Of a stretch of DNA of 64,000 nt, positions 1 to 10,111 are shown one piece after another; position 1 is the stretch's first letter; each line of letters begins with the position of its first letter. Made by a program: the position numbers and the translations under genes. The notes beneath the pieces are model-generated. The model searched no databases and was not told the origin of the DNA. It saw nothing but the letters and a program-made list of their open reading frames with translations. Origin of the DNA: Pontiellaceae bacterium. GTDB taxonomy: Bacteria > Verrucomicrobiota > Kiritimatiellia > Kiritimatiellales > Pontiellaceae. The DNA is taken from assembly GCA_016937035.1 (NCBI GenBank), contig JAFGWS010000138.1:36047-100046 (forward strand), given 5' to 3'.

Positions 1-530
1 TGATACCGTGTGGCGTTCAAGCCGACAATCCAGTCCGACTCCGAGCGGCAACGCGCGGCGGCGTAGAGATTGTCATATTCGTGTCCATCCTTCAGCGTCT
101 TGAACGCTTCCTGAACCGCTTCGGGCGTAAGCGAGCTGAGCCAGAGGCGGCGGATCGGTTTATCCTCGCAGCCGGAGAGCGCAAGGATATAGCGGAAGAT
201 CAGTTCCCCCTCGCGCCCGGCATCGGTGGCACATATGATCTCTTCGGCTTCTTTGCATAATCGGCTGATGGTTTCGAACTGTTCGGCCACTCCGGGGTTT
301 TCGATGAGTTTGAGCTTAAACTCGTTCGGGATAAAGGGAAGGGGGGCGATGCTCCATTTCTTCAACGCCGGGTCATATTCGCCGGGATCAAGCAGCGTGA
401 CCAAGTGGCCGAAGGCCCACGTGATCGCGCAGCCGCGTCCTTCAATATGGCCTTTTTTCTTTTCCTGAATCTTGAGAACGGCGGCAATGTCGCGCGCCAC
501 CGACGGCTTTTCTGTGATGATAACTTTCAT
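1..530 (-). CDS. topB: DNA topoisomerase III, N-terminal part (runs off window)
   Basis: Type IA topoisomerase that cuts and passes single DNA strands to decatenate and relax DNA. The visible 176 residues start MKVIITEKPSVARDIA, the typical opening of the Topo III TOPRIM domain, and carry the TOPRIM acid motif ATDAGREGELIFR around residues 100-112. The ATG lies at 530-528. The active-site tyrosine domain would lie beyond base 1, so the gene is cut by the window edge, not truncated in nature as far as can be seen. The GREGE form of the TOPRIM motif favours TopB over TopA. Next gene upstream is the protease, same strand, 61 bases away. Confidence 0.9.
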   Translation of the reverse strand, partial: MKVIITEKPSVARDIAAVLKIQEKKKGHIEGRGCAITWAFGHLVTLLDPGEYDPALKKWSIAPLPFIPNEFKLKLIENPGVAEQFETISRLCKEAEEIICATDAGREGELIFRYILALSGCEDKPIRRLWLSSLTPEAVQEAFKTLKDGHEYDNLYAAARCRSESDWIVGLNATRY

Positions 531-591
531 GCAGTTCCGAATGAAGAGAACATGTGTGTTCCATTTGTATTAAACACAAGATCTCTTCAGC

Positions 592-2064
592 TCATTGTTT
601 GAGCGTCTCTGTCTGTAGAATAAATTCGTCGGCAATTTCGATCAATGCTTCTGCCTGTTCTTCTAATAGACCCGATTGCCAGGTTGTTTGTTCGGCCTGA
701 GTTTTTACAGCGCGGATCTTATCAGAAAAGAACCGCGACATGATCCGCGAAACTCGCTCAGCGTCGATTTCCAATTCGGTTTTTAAGCGTTTAGTTTTCA
801 CAGGAGGAGCGTAGGCAATGTCGTTGACAAGAAGCTTAAAGGAGCGGACCATCTGTTGAAGTTCTTTTTCCGTCTCTTCAAATTTGAAATCTATAAGCGG
901 TTTTCCTGTGTTCGTTATTTTTTCGTAATAGGCAATAATGCTCTGGGCCGGCGCGACGGACTGTCTGTCTCCTAAAGCATATTTATACAGGGTGTAACTC
1001 GCCATCAAGTAAGACTGCATATCCATCAATTGATAGGTTTGATTCAGGAAAGAAGGGAGGTTTCCCTTGACCCATCCCTCTTCCGGGATACGGATACCAT
1101 AGCGTCTGACTTCTGAAAAGAGGGTGTCTTCGAGGAGTTTATTGTAAGGGCTTCCCTTTTCAAACTCAGTCTCCGGCGTTGCGTAGGCGACGCCAACGAC
1201 CTTGCCTTCGCGGTTCAATATGGGGCTTCCGCTGTTTTCGGGAACTATTTCTTTTTTAATTTCAATGCTGGTTGGGCCGACACCGATAATTTCGCTATCC
1301 AGTTCGGTCGCCACATTGCTACCCGCACTGTTTCCGTAGAGAAAAATGCGATCCTCTGTGCTGGGGGTTTTTTCTGAAAGGGTCAAAATCGTCAGGTCTT
1401 TGAGACTGTCCTCACTTAACTTCATTCGGATGAGATCCAGATTTTTGTGATATTCAAATTCCGCCGGTTTCAGGGTTTTCCCATCCATGGTTTTAAGTTT
1501 CAGCGACTCAGCTCCAAAAAAGTTATGCTGATTGCTGATGAAATATACCGAGTCACCCATTTTTGCGACAAATCCGCTGCCTCGGCCATCGCCGTTTTCA
1601 ACGAATACAAGGGCGTGGCTGATATCGGAGAACGAGAAGAGGGGATCTTTAGCGCGTTTAGAGTTTTTGGCAGAGGTCGATTCATCGGGTTTTGGATTAT
1701 TCTGCGGCAGAAGATTTTCATCCATAATCACAACACTCTTTTCCTGGAAATCTGCGCCGCCGCCCATCGCCTTGGCCACGACCTGGATCGCTTTGAGCAT
1801 ATTCATGCCGGTAAAATCGATGGAGAGTTCTGTGTTTTCTGATCCCTCTAACTCATTTTTGATCGAGAAAGCGATCAGTTCGGACTTTCCGCTGCTGCGG
1901 GCACTTTTTTCCAATGAAGAAAGAACATAGCTGGCAGGAATGCGGATATATTCCTGCGGCGGCGGCGATACCTGTTCGAGCAGATCCATCAGCGCCTGAT
2001 CCGCTTGGGCCAATCCAACGGTGGTTGCCAGTGCCAGTATAATTCCGATTCGCTGTTTTTTCAT
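592..2064 (-). CDS. secreted trypsin-like serine protease with STN-like N-terminal region
   Basis: 490 residues with a signal peptide (MKKQRIGIILALATTVGLAQA). Residues about 145-300 form a chymotrypsin/HtrA-type fold: GSGF at 162-165, His180 in ISNQH, Asp210 in NLDLIRM and Ser278 in ENSGSPI, matching a complete His-Asp-Ser triad. Residues about 80-115 (SIDFTGMNMLKAIQVVAK, then a VVIM strand) resemble the short STN domain found at the N-terminus of secretins and TonB receptors; this part is my reading by pattern. No PDZ domain is visible, so it is not a classic DegP. The C-terminal 170 residues are helical and unrecognised. A probable periplasmic protease; substrate unknown. A loose GG-N10-GC match lies upstream at 2108-2121 but is too weak to call a sigma-54 promoter. 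Confidence 0.75.
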   Translation of the reverse strand: MKKQRIGIILALATTVGLAQADQALMDLLEQVSPPPQEYIRIPASYVLSSLEKSARSSGKSELIAFSIKNELEGSENTELSIDFTGMNMLKAIQVVAKAMGGGADFQEKSVVIMDENLLPQNNPKPDESTSAKNSKRAKDPLFSFSDISHALVFVENGDGRGSGFVAKMGDSVYFISNQHNFFGAESLKLKTMDGKTLKPAEFEYHKNLDLIRMKLSEDSLKDLTILTLSEKTPSTEDRIFLYGNSAGSNVATELDSEIIGVGPTSIEIKKEIVPENSGSPILNREGKVVGVAYATPETEFEKGSPYNKLLEDTLFSEVRRYGIRIPEEGWVKGNLPSFLNQTYQLMDMQSYLMASYTLYKYALGDRQSVAPAQSIIAYYEKITNTGKPLIDFKFEETEKELQQMVRSFKLLVNDIAYAPPVKTKRLKTELEIDAERVSRIMSRFFSDKIRAVKTQAEQTTWQSGLLEEQAEALIEIADEFILQTETLKQ

Positions 2065-2190
2065 TGCGCTGTCCCTTTCGATGAAAACTTATCAATACAG
2101 CTTGTCAGCTTAGTTTGCGCCAACCATTAAAACAAGTGAAGTTCTCAGGTTAAATCGAATCGATACGGCGATGGGCTGATGTGTGCGTTC

Positions 2191-2221
2191 AAAAACCAAA
2201 GGGGATAAGTCACCTCTTTGG
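2191..2221 (-). terminator. rho-independent terminator after the glycosyltransferase gene
   Basis: On the minus strand CCAAAGAGG (2221-2213) pairs with CCCCTTTGG (2204-2196) with one mismatch and an eight-base loop, followed by TTTTT. It lies 27 bases past the stop of the glycosyltransferase gene and separates it from the protease gene. Confidence 0.65.
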
Positions 2222-2247
2222 GTTGCCCGAGAATAAAAAAAATATCC

Positions 2248-2994
2248 TTACGCTCGCGGCTTCCGGCGGAAGGCGTTTCGAATGGCGAGCGCCCAAACCA
2301 CCCAGAGCGCTTCGTAGACAATGTTGCCACTCATTTTTGAAGTGCCTTCCTGGCGATCTTCAAAAACAATCGGTACTTCGCCGATCCGGAACCCTTTCAT
2401 CCAGGCCTTGTGGGTCATCTCAATCTGGAAGCCGTAACCGTTAGCCTTTACCGCGTCAAAGTCGTAGGATTCCAGCAGTTCCCTCCGGAAACATTTAAAG
2501 CCGCCCGTGGGGTCGGAAACCGGCATGCCGGTAATCATTTTAACATACACCCCCGCACCGCGGCTGAGCATCAGGCGCGACATCGGCCAGTTGAGCACCC
2601 GCACGCCGCCGACGTAGCGCGAACCCAGCACTAAATCATGTCCGGCGATAATTTTATCGCGGAAGTTGGGAATCTCTTTGGGATCGTGCGAGAAGTCGCA
2701 GTCCATTTCCATGACATAGGCATAGTCGCGCTCCAGCGCCCATTTAAACCCGGCAATATATGCGCGCCCCAGACCTTCCTTGGCGGTGCGGTGCATCACA
2801 TGCACGCGCTCATATTTTTCAGAAAGCTCGTCCGCCAGCTTGCCGGTGCCGTCGGGCGAGTTATCGTCCACAAAAAGGATGTCGACATGCGGTGAGGTAT
2901 CGAGCACCGCGGTGGTCATCTTCTTAATGTTTTCTATTTCGTTGTAGGTCGGAATGATGACCAGTGTATCTATATCGCTCATAGTGCCGCTCAT
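2248..2994 (-). CDS. family 2 glycosyltransferase, polyprenyl-phosphate mannose synthase type
   Basis: 248 residues of GT-A fold: PTYNEIENI near residue 15 and VDDNSPDGTG near 40 bind the nucleotide sugar, MDCDFSHDP near 97 is the DxD-type metal site, and GSRYVGG near 123 is typical of dolichyl-phosphate mannose/glucose synthases. There is no C-terminal GtrA-type membrane domain, as in the soluble Dpm1 class. It would transfer a sugar from GDP-mannose or UDP-sugar to a polyprenyl phosphate at the inner face of the cytoplasmic membrane, feeding glycan or lipoprotein glycosylation. Start is ambiguous between Met1 and Met5 (2982); neither has a strong ribosome-binding site. The donor sugar cannot be told from sequence. 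Confidence 0.85.
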   Translation of the reverse strand: MSGTMSDIDTLVIIPTYNEIENIKKMTTAVLDTSPHVDILFVDDNSPDGTGKLADELSEKYERVHVMHRTAKEGLGRAYIAGFKWALERDYAYVMEMDCDFSHDPKEIPNFRDKIIAGHDLVLGSRYVGGVRVLNWPMSRLMLSRGAGVYVKMITGMPVSDPTGGFKCFRRELLESYDFDAVKANGYGFQIEMTHKAWMKGFRIGEVPIVFEDRQEGTSKMSGNIVYEALWVVWALAIRNAFRRKPRA

Positions 2995-3059
2995 TAATGC
3001 AGAAACCGGACGGGGTGTTCAAGCTCACTGCGTCGAAAAACGACAATATATGGGCTCAG

Positions 3060-3380
3060 CTGTTTCCTCCACAGTCAGACATCTCTATCTGCCCATATCT
3101 TGATGTGCGTCCTCGCAGACGCGACGTCCCCGTCGCGTGAAATAGAGTTCGAAGTTCCGCCGAATTAAATCGACTCCAGCTCTTATCTCCGCAAATCATG
3201 TTACCACCCGCTGCACTTGAGGACACAGAGGACTCGGAGGTTTTAATTCGCGCAAAGTCGCAGAGCGCGCAAAGAAAACATATTCGGAAAAATGATTTGA
3301 TGGCACAATGATTCCGCATTCGTTGTTTTTCCTGCATTCGTTGCAATCTGCTCTCCCAGCAGATGTGCCACAATCCTAAT
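3060..3380. repeat. gene-free, repeat-like intergenic stretch with a hairpin
   Basis: About 690 bases (3000-3690) hold no convincing gene. The part at 3060-3380 looks like dispersed non-coding repeat material: it includes the 8-base perfect inverted repeat ACGCGACG/CGTCGCGT with a four-base loop (3119-3138) and a tract around 3240-3275 rich in CGCAGAGCGCGCAAAG of the sort often mis-annotated as small proteins. A further 7-base inverted repeat ACGAAGC/GCTTCGT lies at 3511-3529. No second copy was seen in this window, so repeat status is inference. Confidence 0.35.
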
Positions 3381-3688
3381 CATACTCATTCTCCTACTCC
3401 CCTCCGATGAAAGGGGTTTATCCTCGTTTTATCTCTGTCGCTGATGATCTCAATCTTTACGACTCTATACTGGAAAGCCTTTCAAGTATACGGGTGTCTT
3501 GAACGTCTGAACGAAGCAGGAGGCTTCGTCTACCTTGCGCCGATGTCATCGTTTCACTCGCTGTATAAATTCACAGCTCAGTCCGTCCAGAATTTCCTCT
3601 TCAAACTCCGCGTTTATGGATTATCCTCCGCACTGTTTTTATCCCTTTTGATCGGCGAAGTAGGCCCCCTTTTTTTGGCTGTTTTCAT

Positions 3689-3717
3689 TTGCATACCTAC
3701 TTGAAGGTATGTATAAG
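3689..3717 (+). promoter_or_regulatory. efflux operon promoter with embedded TetR-family operator
   Basis: A -35 element TTGCAT (3689-3694), 17-base spacer and -10 element TATAAG (3712-3717) precede the repressor gene. Within the spacer sits the perfect inverted repeat CATACCT (3692-3698) - ACTTGA - AGGTATG (3705-3711). Its half-sites resemble the GTATGTA half-site of AcrR/TtgR operators. A repressor bound here would block RNA polymerase directly, so the operon is probably self-repressed by its first gene. Confidence 0.7.
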
Positions 3718-3750
3718 TGCGCCTCATTTAATACATGCGAAGGGCGAAAA

Positions 3751-4371
3751 ATGGCTCGAAGAACGAAAGAAGAGGCGGAGGAGACGCGACGGCAGATTTT
3801 GGAGGCGGCGCTGGATGTGTTTTCACGCAAGGGGTATTCGCGGACGACGTTTGTCGATATTGCGCAGCAAATTGGACTGACGAAGGGTGCAGTCTATTGG
3901 CACTTTAAGACGAAGTCCGATCTGCTGGTTGCGCTGATTGAGTCGAGTATTGCTCGGAAGGAAAAGGAGCTGGGTGATCCGGTTACGGCGTCTGTTTCGT
4001 TGGAGGCGCTGCGTACGTGCATCCTGAGATCGGCGGAAAAAACTATTAAAGACCCGCAACTGCGGAAGTTTGAGTTTTTTGTGAATTTTCAAATTGAGTG
4101 GTCGGAAGAGTTGATTGCGGAGGTTCGTACTGGGTTAGAGCAGGTGGGTGAAGATCCGTTCAAGAAATATGCCGTGGCGGTTTCGCTGCTGAAGGAACGA
4201 GGGTTGGTGGATGCCTCGGTGGATGCGGATAAGCTGGGTTCGATTCTGTTGGCCACCTGGTTAGGGCTGATGCGGATGTTTATGCTGGGGCTGATGTCGG
4301 AGGAGGAGTTGTTCCAACGGCTGAGATATGGATTTGATTCAATGTTTAATGAGCTTGTAGAGAAAGGATAG
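3751..4371 (+). CDS. TetR/AcrR-family repressor of the adjacent efflux pump
   Basis: About 206 residues. The N-terminus MARRTKEEAEETRRQILEAA leads into the TetR helix-turn-helix (DIAQQIGLTKGAVYWHFKTK), nearly the AcrR signature. The rest is a helical ligand-binding and dimer domain, including a GLMRMFMLGLM segment. I chose the ATG at 3751, with GAAGGG eight bases upstream, over an in-frame ATG at 3709, because the first 14 codons would lie inside the -10 element and operator. It is the first gene of the pump operon, six bases before the adaptor gene, and probably represses the operon until a drug-like ligand binds. The ligand is unknown. Confidence 0.88.
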   Translation: MARRTKEEAEETRRQILEAALDVFSRKGYSRTTFVDIAQQIGLTKGAVYWHFKTKSDLLVALIESSIARKEKELGDPVTASVSLEALRTCILRSAEKTIKDPQLRKFEFFVNFQIEWSEELIAEVRTGLEQVGEDPFKKYAVAVSLLKERGLVDASVDADKLGSILLATWLGLMRMFMLGLMSEEELFQRLRYGFDSMFNELVEKG

Positions 4372-4376
4372 AAGTT

Positions 4377-5537
4377 ATGAGTAAGGCATCTTGGATTATT
4401 ACGGTTGTTTTGGCGGCAGCGGTTGCGCTGGGGGCAGGTTATTTTTTACGTGGAGTGCTGTCGAGTCCGGGCGCGGGGAGTGAAATGTCTGCGGCGGCCG
4501 TGATGGGCGGGGGCGGTGCTCCGCCGGTTGTTCATGTGATAACGGTGAAGAAGGAGCAGGCGAGTCCGGTTCGGGATTATATTGCGCGCGTTGAGCCGGT
4601 TCAACAGGTGAGTATTATGGCTCAGGTGGCGGGAACCATTGAAGAGGTTTGTTTCCGAGAAGGGAGCCGTGTTGCTGCGGGCGATCTGCTGTTCAGGATT
4701 GATTCGGCTTCCTATGAAGCGGAGCTGGCGCAGCGTAAAGCGGAGCTGGCGCAGGCGGAAGCGACGCTGGAGCACGCAGAAAAATATTTGGCGATGCTCA
4801 AGTCGGTGGACGATCGGAGTGTTTCGAAATCGGATCTGGATGCGGCGGTGGCGAATGAGTCCGAAGGCCGTGCATTGGTGCAGAAGGCGAAGGCCGCGGT
4901 GCGCCGTGCGGAGATCGATCTGGAATATACGGAGATTAAGTCGCCGATTGATGGACGAGTCGGCCGGGCGTTGATTACGAAGGGGAACCTGGTTTCTCCG
5001 TCGTCGGGTGCATTGGCAACGGTTGTTCAGCTGGACCCGATCCGTGTGGTTTTTGCGATGCCGGATTCGGAATATTTAACCGAGTTTGAACGCTATTCCA
5101 ACGAAGAGGGTTATGCCCCGATTGTAAGGGTTCGACTTTCGAACGGGGTGGTTTTACCTGCGGCGGGGGAGATTGATTTTGATGATAATCAGATGAATGC
5201 GGCGACGGGAACGATCGATATTCGGATGCGTTTCCCCAATGCGGATCGGATGCTGGTGCCCAATAATTTTGTGAACGTATTGGTGCAGGATGGAAATGAG
5301 CCGGAGCGCATCGTTGTTCCTGCGGAAGCGGTTATGCACAATGCCGACGGTGCGTTTGTGTGGACGGTGACGGCTGATAACACGGTGGTTGCAAAACCGG
5401 TGAGCGCCGGAGTGCATGTGGGGGCTCGTCGGATTATCGAGTCGGGCTTGGATGAAGGCGACCGTGTGGTGGTGGCCGGCGTCCAGAAGGTGCAGCCAGG
5501 CGCGATGGTTCAGCCCCAGGCTGTTGACGCTGAATAG
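4377..5537 (+). CDS. RND efflux periplasmic adaptor (membrane fusion protein, AcrA-like)
   Basis: 386 residues. An N-terminal membrane anchor (residues 5-28) without a lipobox cysteine is followed by a glycine/alanine-rich linker. Then come the barrel-sandwich lipoyl half-motif ([20 protein letters not shown], about residues 85-105), a coiled-coil hairpin (about 110-180, [15 protein letters not shown] and [11 protein letters not shown]), the second lipoyl half ([14 protein letters not shown]) and beta-barrel and membrane-proximal domains. It bridges the inner-membrane pump to the outer-membrane channel. It sits between the repressor and the pump-channel fusion gene, 26 bases before the latter, in one operon. 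Adaptors of this type form hexamers in tripartite pumps. Confidence 0.9.
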   Translation: MSKASWIITVVLAAAVALGAGYFLRGVLSSPGAGSEMSAAAVMGGGGAPPVVHVITVKKEQASPVRDYIARVEPVQQVSIMAQVAGTIEEVCFREGSRVAAGDLLFRIDSASYEAELAQRKAELAQAEATLEHAEKYLAMLKSVDDRSVSKSDLDAAVANESEGRALVQKAKAAVRRAEIDLEYTEIKSPIDGRVGRALITKGNLVSPSSGALATVVQLDPIRVVFAMPDSEYLTEFERYSNEEGYAPIVRVRLSNGVVLPAAGEIDFDDNQMNAATGTIDIRMRFPNADRMLVPNNFVNVLVQDGNEPERIVVPAEAVMHNADGAFVWTVTADNTVVAKPVSAGVHVGARRIIESGLDEGDRVVVAGVQKVQPGAMVQPQAVDAE

Positions 5538-5563
5538 TAGAATTTTTTATACGGACTGTTTTT

Positions 5564-8500
5564 ATGAATTTGAAACCCCATAAGTTTAATTTTTCGAGCG
5601 TATTTATCCGGCGGCCTCGGTTTGCCGGGGTGATCTCGATTGTCATGGCGCTGGCCGGTTTGCTCTCCATTTTTATGCTGCCGGTTGCACAGTATCCGCA
5701 GATTGCTCCGCCGCAGGTGACGGTATCGGCTTCCTATCCGGGCGCGAATGCGGAGGTGTTGGCGGAGTCAGTGGCCGCACCGATTGAGCAGGCGGTGAAT
5801 GGTGTAGACAATATGCTCTATATGTCTTCGTCCTCGGATGGAAACGGCGGTTATTCGCTGAGCGTGACCTTTGAGGTAGGAACGGATCCCGATATTGCAC
5901 AGGTGCAGGTGCAGAATCGGGTGCAGCGCGCCACGCCGCTTTTGCCGAGCGAGGTGATTGAGCAGGGCGTGTCGGTGCAGACGGAAGATTCCGATATGCT
6001 GGGGTTTATTGCCCTGATGTCGCCTAAAGGTACAAAGGATCAGCTCTTTATGAGCAACTATGCGTATGACTATATTCGTCCTTCGCTGGAACGTCTGCCG
6101 GGCGTGAGCAGCATGATGGTGTTCGGGGCGAAATACAGCATGCGCGTATGGCTTGATTCGGACCGTATTGCCGCACTCGGCATGAGCGTGGATGATGTGT
6201 TGGGAGCGATTCGACAGCAGAATATTCAGGCTTCTCCGGGTTCAGTGGGTACGGTGCCGTCCGATGATTCTGCGCGGGTAAGTTATACGCTTCAGTCCAA
6301 AGGGCGGCTCAGCGATCCGGTCGATTTTGAAAATATTATTGTCCGCACAGACGGTACGGCGGTGGTTCGCTTGAAGGATGTGGCGGACGTCGAGCTCGGT
6401 GCGGATTCTTACACGCACAATACGCAGTATAACGGCGGAACTGCGGTGGGTATGTTTATGACTCGGACCTCCGGTTCCAACGCGCTGGAAACGATGAATC
6501 AGATTCGCGCCGAACTGAAGGAGCTCGAAAAGCAGTTTCCTGATGATATGAAAGTGGTGCTTCCTTATGATGCCACGGAATATGTACGCACGAGTATTAG
6601 TGAAATTATTAAAACTCTCCTTATCACGTTTGCGATGGTGGTGTTTGTTTGTTACCTCTTTTTGCAGGATTGGCGTGCCACGCTGATTCCTCTGCTGGCG
6701 ATTCCGGTTTCGCTGCTCTCTACTTTTGCGGTGCTGATGGCGTGCGGGTTTTCGATCAATACACTGACGCTGTTTGCATTGATTCTGGTGATCGGGATTG
6801 TGGTGGACGATGCGATTGTGGTGGTGGAACGCGTACTCCATTTGATGGAAACTGAAGGACTGGACCATAAAGCGGCGACCTATCGGGCCATGGAAGATGT
6901 GTCTGGAGCGATTGTGGCCACGACGTTGGTGCTGCTCTCCATCTTTGTTCCGGTGGGATTTGTGGGCGGTATTACGGGGCGGATCTATCAGCAGTTTGCG
7001 CTGACGATTTCCGCTGCAGTGGTTTTTTCCTCGACGATGGCGCTGACGCTGGGGCCGGCGCTCTGTTCGACCATTTTGCGCATTCCAAAGGAAAAAAAGC
7101 ATGGGCCGCTTCGCTGGTTTAATACGATGCTGGGGCGCGGGCGCAACGGATATGTTGCGGTAGCCCGCGGGCTGGCGCGACGGAGGGTGCTGACCATTCT
7201 CTGTCTGGTGGTCGCCATCGGTGGAAGCTATTTTGCCTTTTCAAACAGTCCCTCCTCCTTTCTTCCTGAAGAGGACCAGGGCATGATTATGGGCAGTCTC
7301 CAATTGCCCGAAGGGGCCACGGGATCGCGTACGCAGGAGGTGCTGGACCAGATTACGCCGCAAATTATGGAAACCCCCGGAGTCGATTTTACCATCGGCG
7401 TTTCCGGCTTCAGCCTGATCGGCGGCAGCGGCGAAAATATGGGCTTTGTTCTCGTCGGTCTTGAAAACTGGAACAAGCGGAAAGAGGCGAGCAAGAGTAT
7501 TGAGGCGATTCAGCAACAGTTGAACGGCATGATGGCCGGGGTTCCTGAGGCCGAGGTGCAGCTCTTTGTTCCGCCGGCCATTATGGGCTTAGGCACCAGC
7601 GGCGGGCTGGAAATTCAGCTTCAGGCCATAGGTGATCCCGATCCGCATAAACTCGAAGCAGCCATGGGCCGTTTTCTGGGACCGTTGAATGCTATGCCGG
7701 AGGTGATGATGGCGTACAGCACCTATACGGCTTCAACGCCGACGCTTTTTGTGGATGTAGATCGCGTGAAAGCAGAGGCGCTGGATGTTCAGGTCTCTTC
7801 TATATTTGCTTCATTGCAGAATCAGCTGGGTTCGCGGTATGTGAACGACATCAATATCAATGGACAGGTCAACTGCGTGATTGCACAGGCGGATTGGAAA
7901 TATCGACAGGATCCGGAAGCCATCAACCGACTCTACGTGAAAAGTCGAGCCGGGGCTATGGTGCCCATGGCTTCGCTGGTCAAGGTGAAGACCATTCTGG
8001 CGCCGCGCACCGTGAATCGGTTTAACCAGTTTGCCTCTGCATCGATTACCGCCCAGCTGATGCCGGGAACCAGTTCGGGCGATGTAATGGATAAGGTCGA
8101 GAAGCTGGCAAAGGATACGCTGCCGGAGGAGTATTCGATCGCCTGGTCCGGACTCAGTTATCAGGAGCGCAAGACGTCCGGTCAGTCCACGACGTTGATC
8201 TTGATGGCGCTGGTTTTCGGGTATCTCTTCCTTGTGGCGCAGTATGAAAGCTGGACGATTCCGCTCCCGGTTATTCTTTCGGTGGCGGTGGCTTCGTTCG
8301 GCGCATTGATGGGGCTGTTTGCGCTGAAAATGTCGTTGAGCATTTATGCGCAGCTGGGCCTCATCCTACTGATTGGACTCGCCAGTAAAAATGCCATCTT
8401 GATCGTCGAGTTTGCGAAAAGTCGTCGAGAAGAGGGGCTGAGTTCGCTGGAGGCGGCGACCGACGGGGCATATCAGCGTTTTCGTGCGGTTTTGATGACG

Positions 8501-10066
8501 GCCTTCACCTTCATTCTCGGGGTGCTTCCGATGGTGCTGGCAACGGGTGCCGGGGCCGCCAGTCGGCGCGCCATCGGGACCACTGTTTTTTGGGGCATGG
8601 TTGCGGCCACGGTGTTCGGCATCGTGCTGGTTCCTGCATTGTATGCCTTCTTCGACGGAATGCGGTCTAAAGCCGGGGCCTCGTGGAAGAAGCATCATGC
8701 GGCATCGTTGCTGATTCTTTTATGCGCTGGATTAACTCTCCTCACCGGATGCATAAACATAGGGCCCAACCATACGCCTCCTTCATTCCCTGAACTGAAC
8801 GATACGACGCCGGAGTCGGTCGATGCGGCGGAGTGGTGGACGCAGTTTAACGATCCCGAGTTGGATCGGCTGATTGCGTTGGCGCTGGAGCATAATGCTG
8901 ACCTGAAAAGCGCGATTGCAACGGTGCGCGAAGCGCGTGCTCAGTTGGGCGTGGCGCGGGGCGGATATGGTCCCTCGGTGGATGGGAGCGGACGTGTGGT
9001 GCGGCAGGAAACCGCAATAAATGCGGGCGGTTTGGGCTCTGCGCAGACGTTGTACAGCGCCGGGCTGGATGCCGTCTGGGAGATTGATCTGTTCGGCGGT
9101 ACACGTCGCAGTGTCGAAGCCGCCGTTGCCGATTGGGAGGCGCAGGAGGCGAATCTCGGCGATGTGCAGGTGAGCGTAGCGGCAGAAACAGCGCTGGCCT
9201 ATCTGCAACTGCGCACCAATGAACGATTGCTCGAAGTGGCTCAATCGACGCTGCAAGCCCAGCAGGATACCCTTGACCTGCAGGAATCGCGTTTGTCGGG
9301 TGGGCTGAGCAATGACCTTGCCGTACAACAGGCGCGCTATAATTTGGCGAGTACACGCGCTTCGATTCCGCCGATTCAAACGGCGATTGAACAGAGCCGG
9401 AATGCGTTGGCCGTTCTCGTTGGAGAGCTCCCCGGTGCGCTGGAGCTCTCAGAAAAAGGTGCGGGGGAAATAACTGCGGAGCGGAATCTTGAGGGCATTC
9501 CTGCCGATCTGTTACGCCGTCGTCCTGATGTTCGGCGTGCAGAGCGTCAATTGGCGGCTCAAACCGCGCGGATTGGACAGTCGAAGGCAGCGCTCTATCC
9601 CACATTCAGCTTGGTAGGCTCCATCGGGCTGGAATCGCTCAATGCGTCTTCCTTGGTTGAGAGCGACAGCGGCCGTTACAGCATTGCGCCCGGCGTGAGC
9701 TGGCCGATCTTCCATGCGGGGTCGATCCGGAGTTCGGTTAAGGTGCAGGAAGCGCGGCAGGAGCAGGCGCTGGCGGCGTATGAAAAGAGCGTACTGAATG
9801 CGGTGCGCGAGGTGCGCGATGCGTTGATGGATTATCAGATGGAGCGGGAGCGTTACACCGCGCTCGAAAAGGCCGTGGAAGCGGCGCGCGGGGCAGAAGA
9901 AATTGCGAAGGACCGCAATGTGAACGGGCTTTCTGATTTCAATAATGTGTTAGATGCGCAACGCGCGCTCTATGCACTGCAACGCGATCTGGCAATCAGT
10001 AAAGGGCGATTGGGCGAAACCACCGTGCGTCTTTATAAGGCGTTGGGCGGCGGATGGTCGCTTTAG
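5564..10066 (+). CDS. fused RND multidrug pump (AcrB-like) and NodT-type outer-membrane factor lipoprotein
   Basis: 1500 residues in one uninterrupted frame. Residues 1 to about 1035 are a full HAE-1 RND permease: two repeats of six membrane helices with large periplasmic loops, and the proton-relay residues Asp415/Asp416 in [10 protein letters not shown] and Lys942 in [11 protein letters not shown]. Instead of stopping, the frame runs into residues 1041-1063, a signal-like segment with KKHH, a hydrophobic core and lipobox LTGC (Cys1063). Then follows a complete TolC/NodT-family channel ([34 protein letters not shown]), with two OEP repeats and coiled coils. The RND C-terminus is cytoplasmic, so the signal-like helix would put the channel in the periplasm. 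Lipoprotein signal peptidase could then cut before Cys1063 and free it. Met1033 (8660) could also be an internal start for a separate channel protein, but no clear ribosome-binding site is visible. A terminator follows directly. Confidence 0.9.
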   Translation: MNLKPHKFNFSSVFIRRPRFAGVISIVMALAGLLSIFMLPVAQYPQIAPPQVTVSASYPGANAEVLAESVAAPIEQAVNGVDNMLYMSSSSDGNGGYSLSVTFEVGTDPDIAQVQVQNRVQRATPLLPSEVIEQGVSVQTEDSDMLGFIALMSPKGTKDQLFMSNYAYDYIRPSLERLPGVSSMMVFGAKYSMRVWLDSDRIAALGMSVDDVLGAIRQQNIQASPGSVGTVPSDDSARVSYTLQSKGRLSDPVDFENIIVRTDGTAVVRLKDVADVELGADSYTHNTQYNGGTAVGMFMTRTSGSNALETMNQIRAELKELEKQFPDDMKVVLPYDATEYVRTSISEIIKTLLITFAMVVFVCYLFLQDWRATLIPLLAIPVSLLSTFAVLMACGFSINTLTLFALILVIGIVVDDAIVVVERVLHLMETEGLDHKAATYRAMEDVSGAIVATTLVLLSIFVPVGFVGGITGRIYQQFALTISAAVVFSSTMALTLGPALCSTILRIPKEKKHGPLRWFNTMLGRGRNGYVAVARGLARRRVLTILCLVVAIGGSYFAFSNSPSSFLPEEDQGMIMGSLQLPEGATGSRTQEVLDQITPQIMETPGVDFTIGVSGFSLIGGSGENMGFVLVGLENWNKRKEASKSIEAIQQQLNGMMAGVPEAEVQLFVPPAIMGLGTSGGLEIQLQAIGDPDPHKLEAAMGRFLGPLNAMPEVMMAYSTYTASTPTLFVDVDRVKAEALDVQVSSIFASLQNQLGSRYVNDININGQVNCVIAQADWKYRQDPEAINRLYVKSRAGAMVPMASLVKVKTILAPRTVNRFNQFASASITAQLMPGTSSGDVMDKVEKLAKDTLPEEYSIAWSGLSYQERKTSGQSTTLILMALVFGYLFLVAQYESWTIPLPVILSVAVASFGALMGLFALKMSLSIYAQLGLILLIGLASKNAILIVEFAKSRREEGLSSLEAATDGAYQRFRAVLMTAFTFILGVLPMVLATGAGAASRRAIGTTVFWGMVAATVFGIVLVPALYAFFDGMRSKAGASWKKHHAASLLILLCAGLTLLTGCINIGPNHTPPSFPELNDTTPESVDAAEWWTQFNDPELDRLIALALEHNADLKSAIATVREARAQLGVARGGYGPSVDGSGRVVRQETAINAGGLGSAQTLYSAGLDAVWEIDLFGGTRRSVEAAVADWEAQEANLGDVQVSVAAETALAYLQLRTNERLLEVAQSTLQAQQDTLDLQESRLSGGLSNDLAVQQARYNLASTRASIPPIQTAIEQSRNALAVLVGELPGALELSEKGAGEITAERNLEGIPADLLRRRPDVRRAERQLAAQTARIGQSKAALYPTFSLVGSIGLESLNASSLVESDSGRYSIAPGVSWPIFHAGSIRSSVKVQEARQEQALAAYEKSVLNAVREVRDALMDYQMERERYTALEKAVEAARGAEEIAKDRNVNGLSDFNNVLDAQRALYALQRDLAISKGRLGETTVRLYKALGGGWSL

Positions 10067-10081
10067 CCTATGGCGTTTGGG

Positions 10082-10111
10082 CAGGGTGCCTAACGGGCAC
10101 CCTGATTTTTT
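10082..10111 (+). terminator. rho-independent terminator of the efflux operon
   Basis: CAGGGTGCC (10082-10090) pairs perfectly with GGCACCCTG (10096-10104), loop TAACG, followed by ATTTTTT. It ends at the stop codon of the convergent HDOD gene. Confidence 0.85.

Noticed and set aside
2108..2121. sigma-54 promoter before the protease gene (GG-N10-GC)
   Set aside because: Only the GG and GC pairs fit; the flanks (TTGGCGC, AAGCT) are poor, and such loose matches are common by chance.
3056..3373. 105-codon minus-strand frame in the intergenic repeat region
   Set aside because: Sequence of the type FLCALCDFARIKTSESS is typical of translated non-coding repeats; includes a hairpin and has no ribosome-binding site.
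3444..3704. 86-codon frame upstream of the TetR gene
   Set aside because: No ribosome-binding site, overlaps the efflux promoter and operator, no recognised features.
6242..7102. 286-codon minus-strand frame inside the RND gene
   Set aside because: Arg/His/Gln-rich shadow of the pump; no recognisable motifs.
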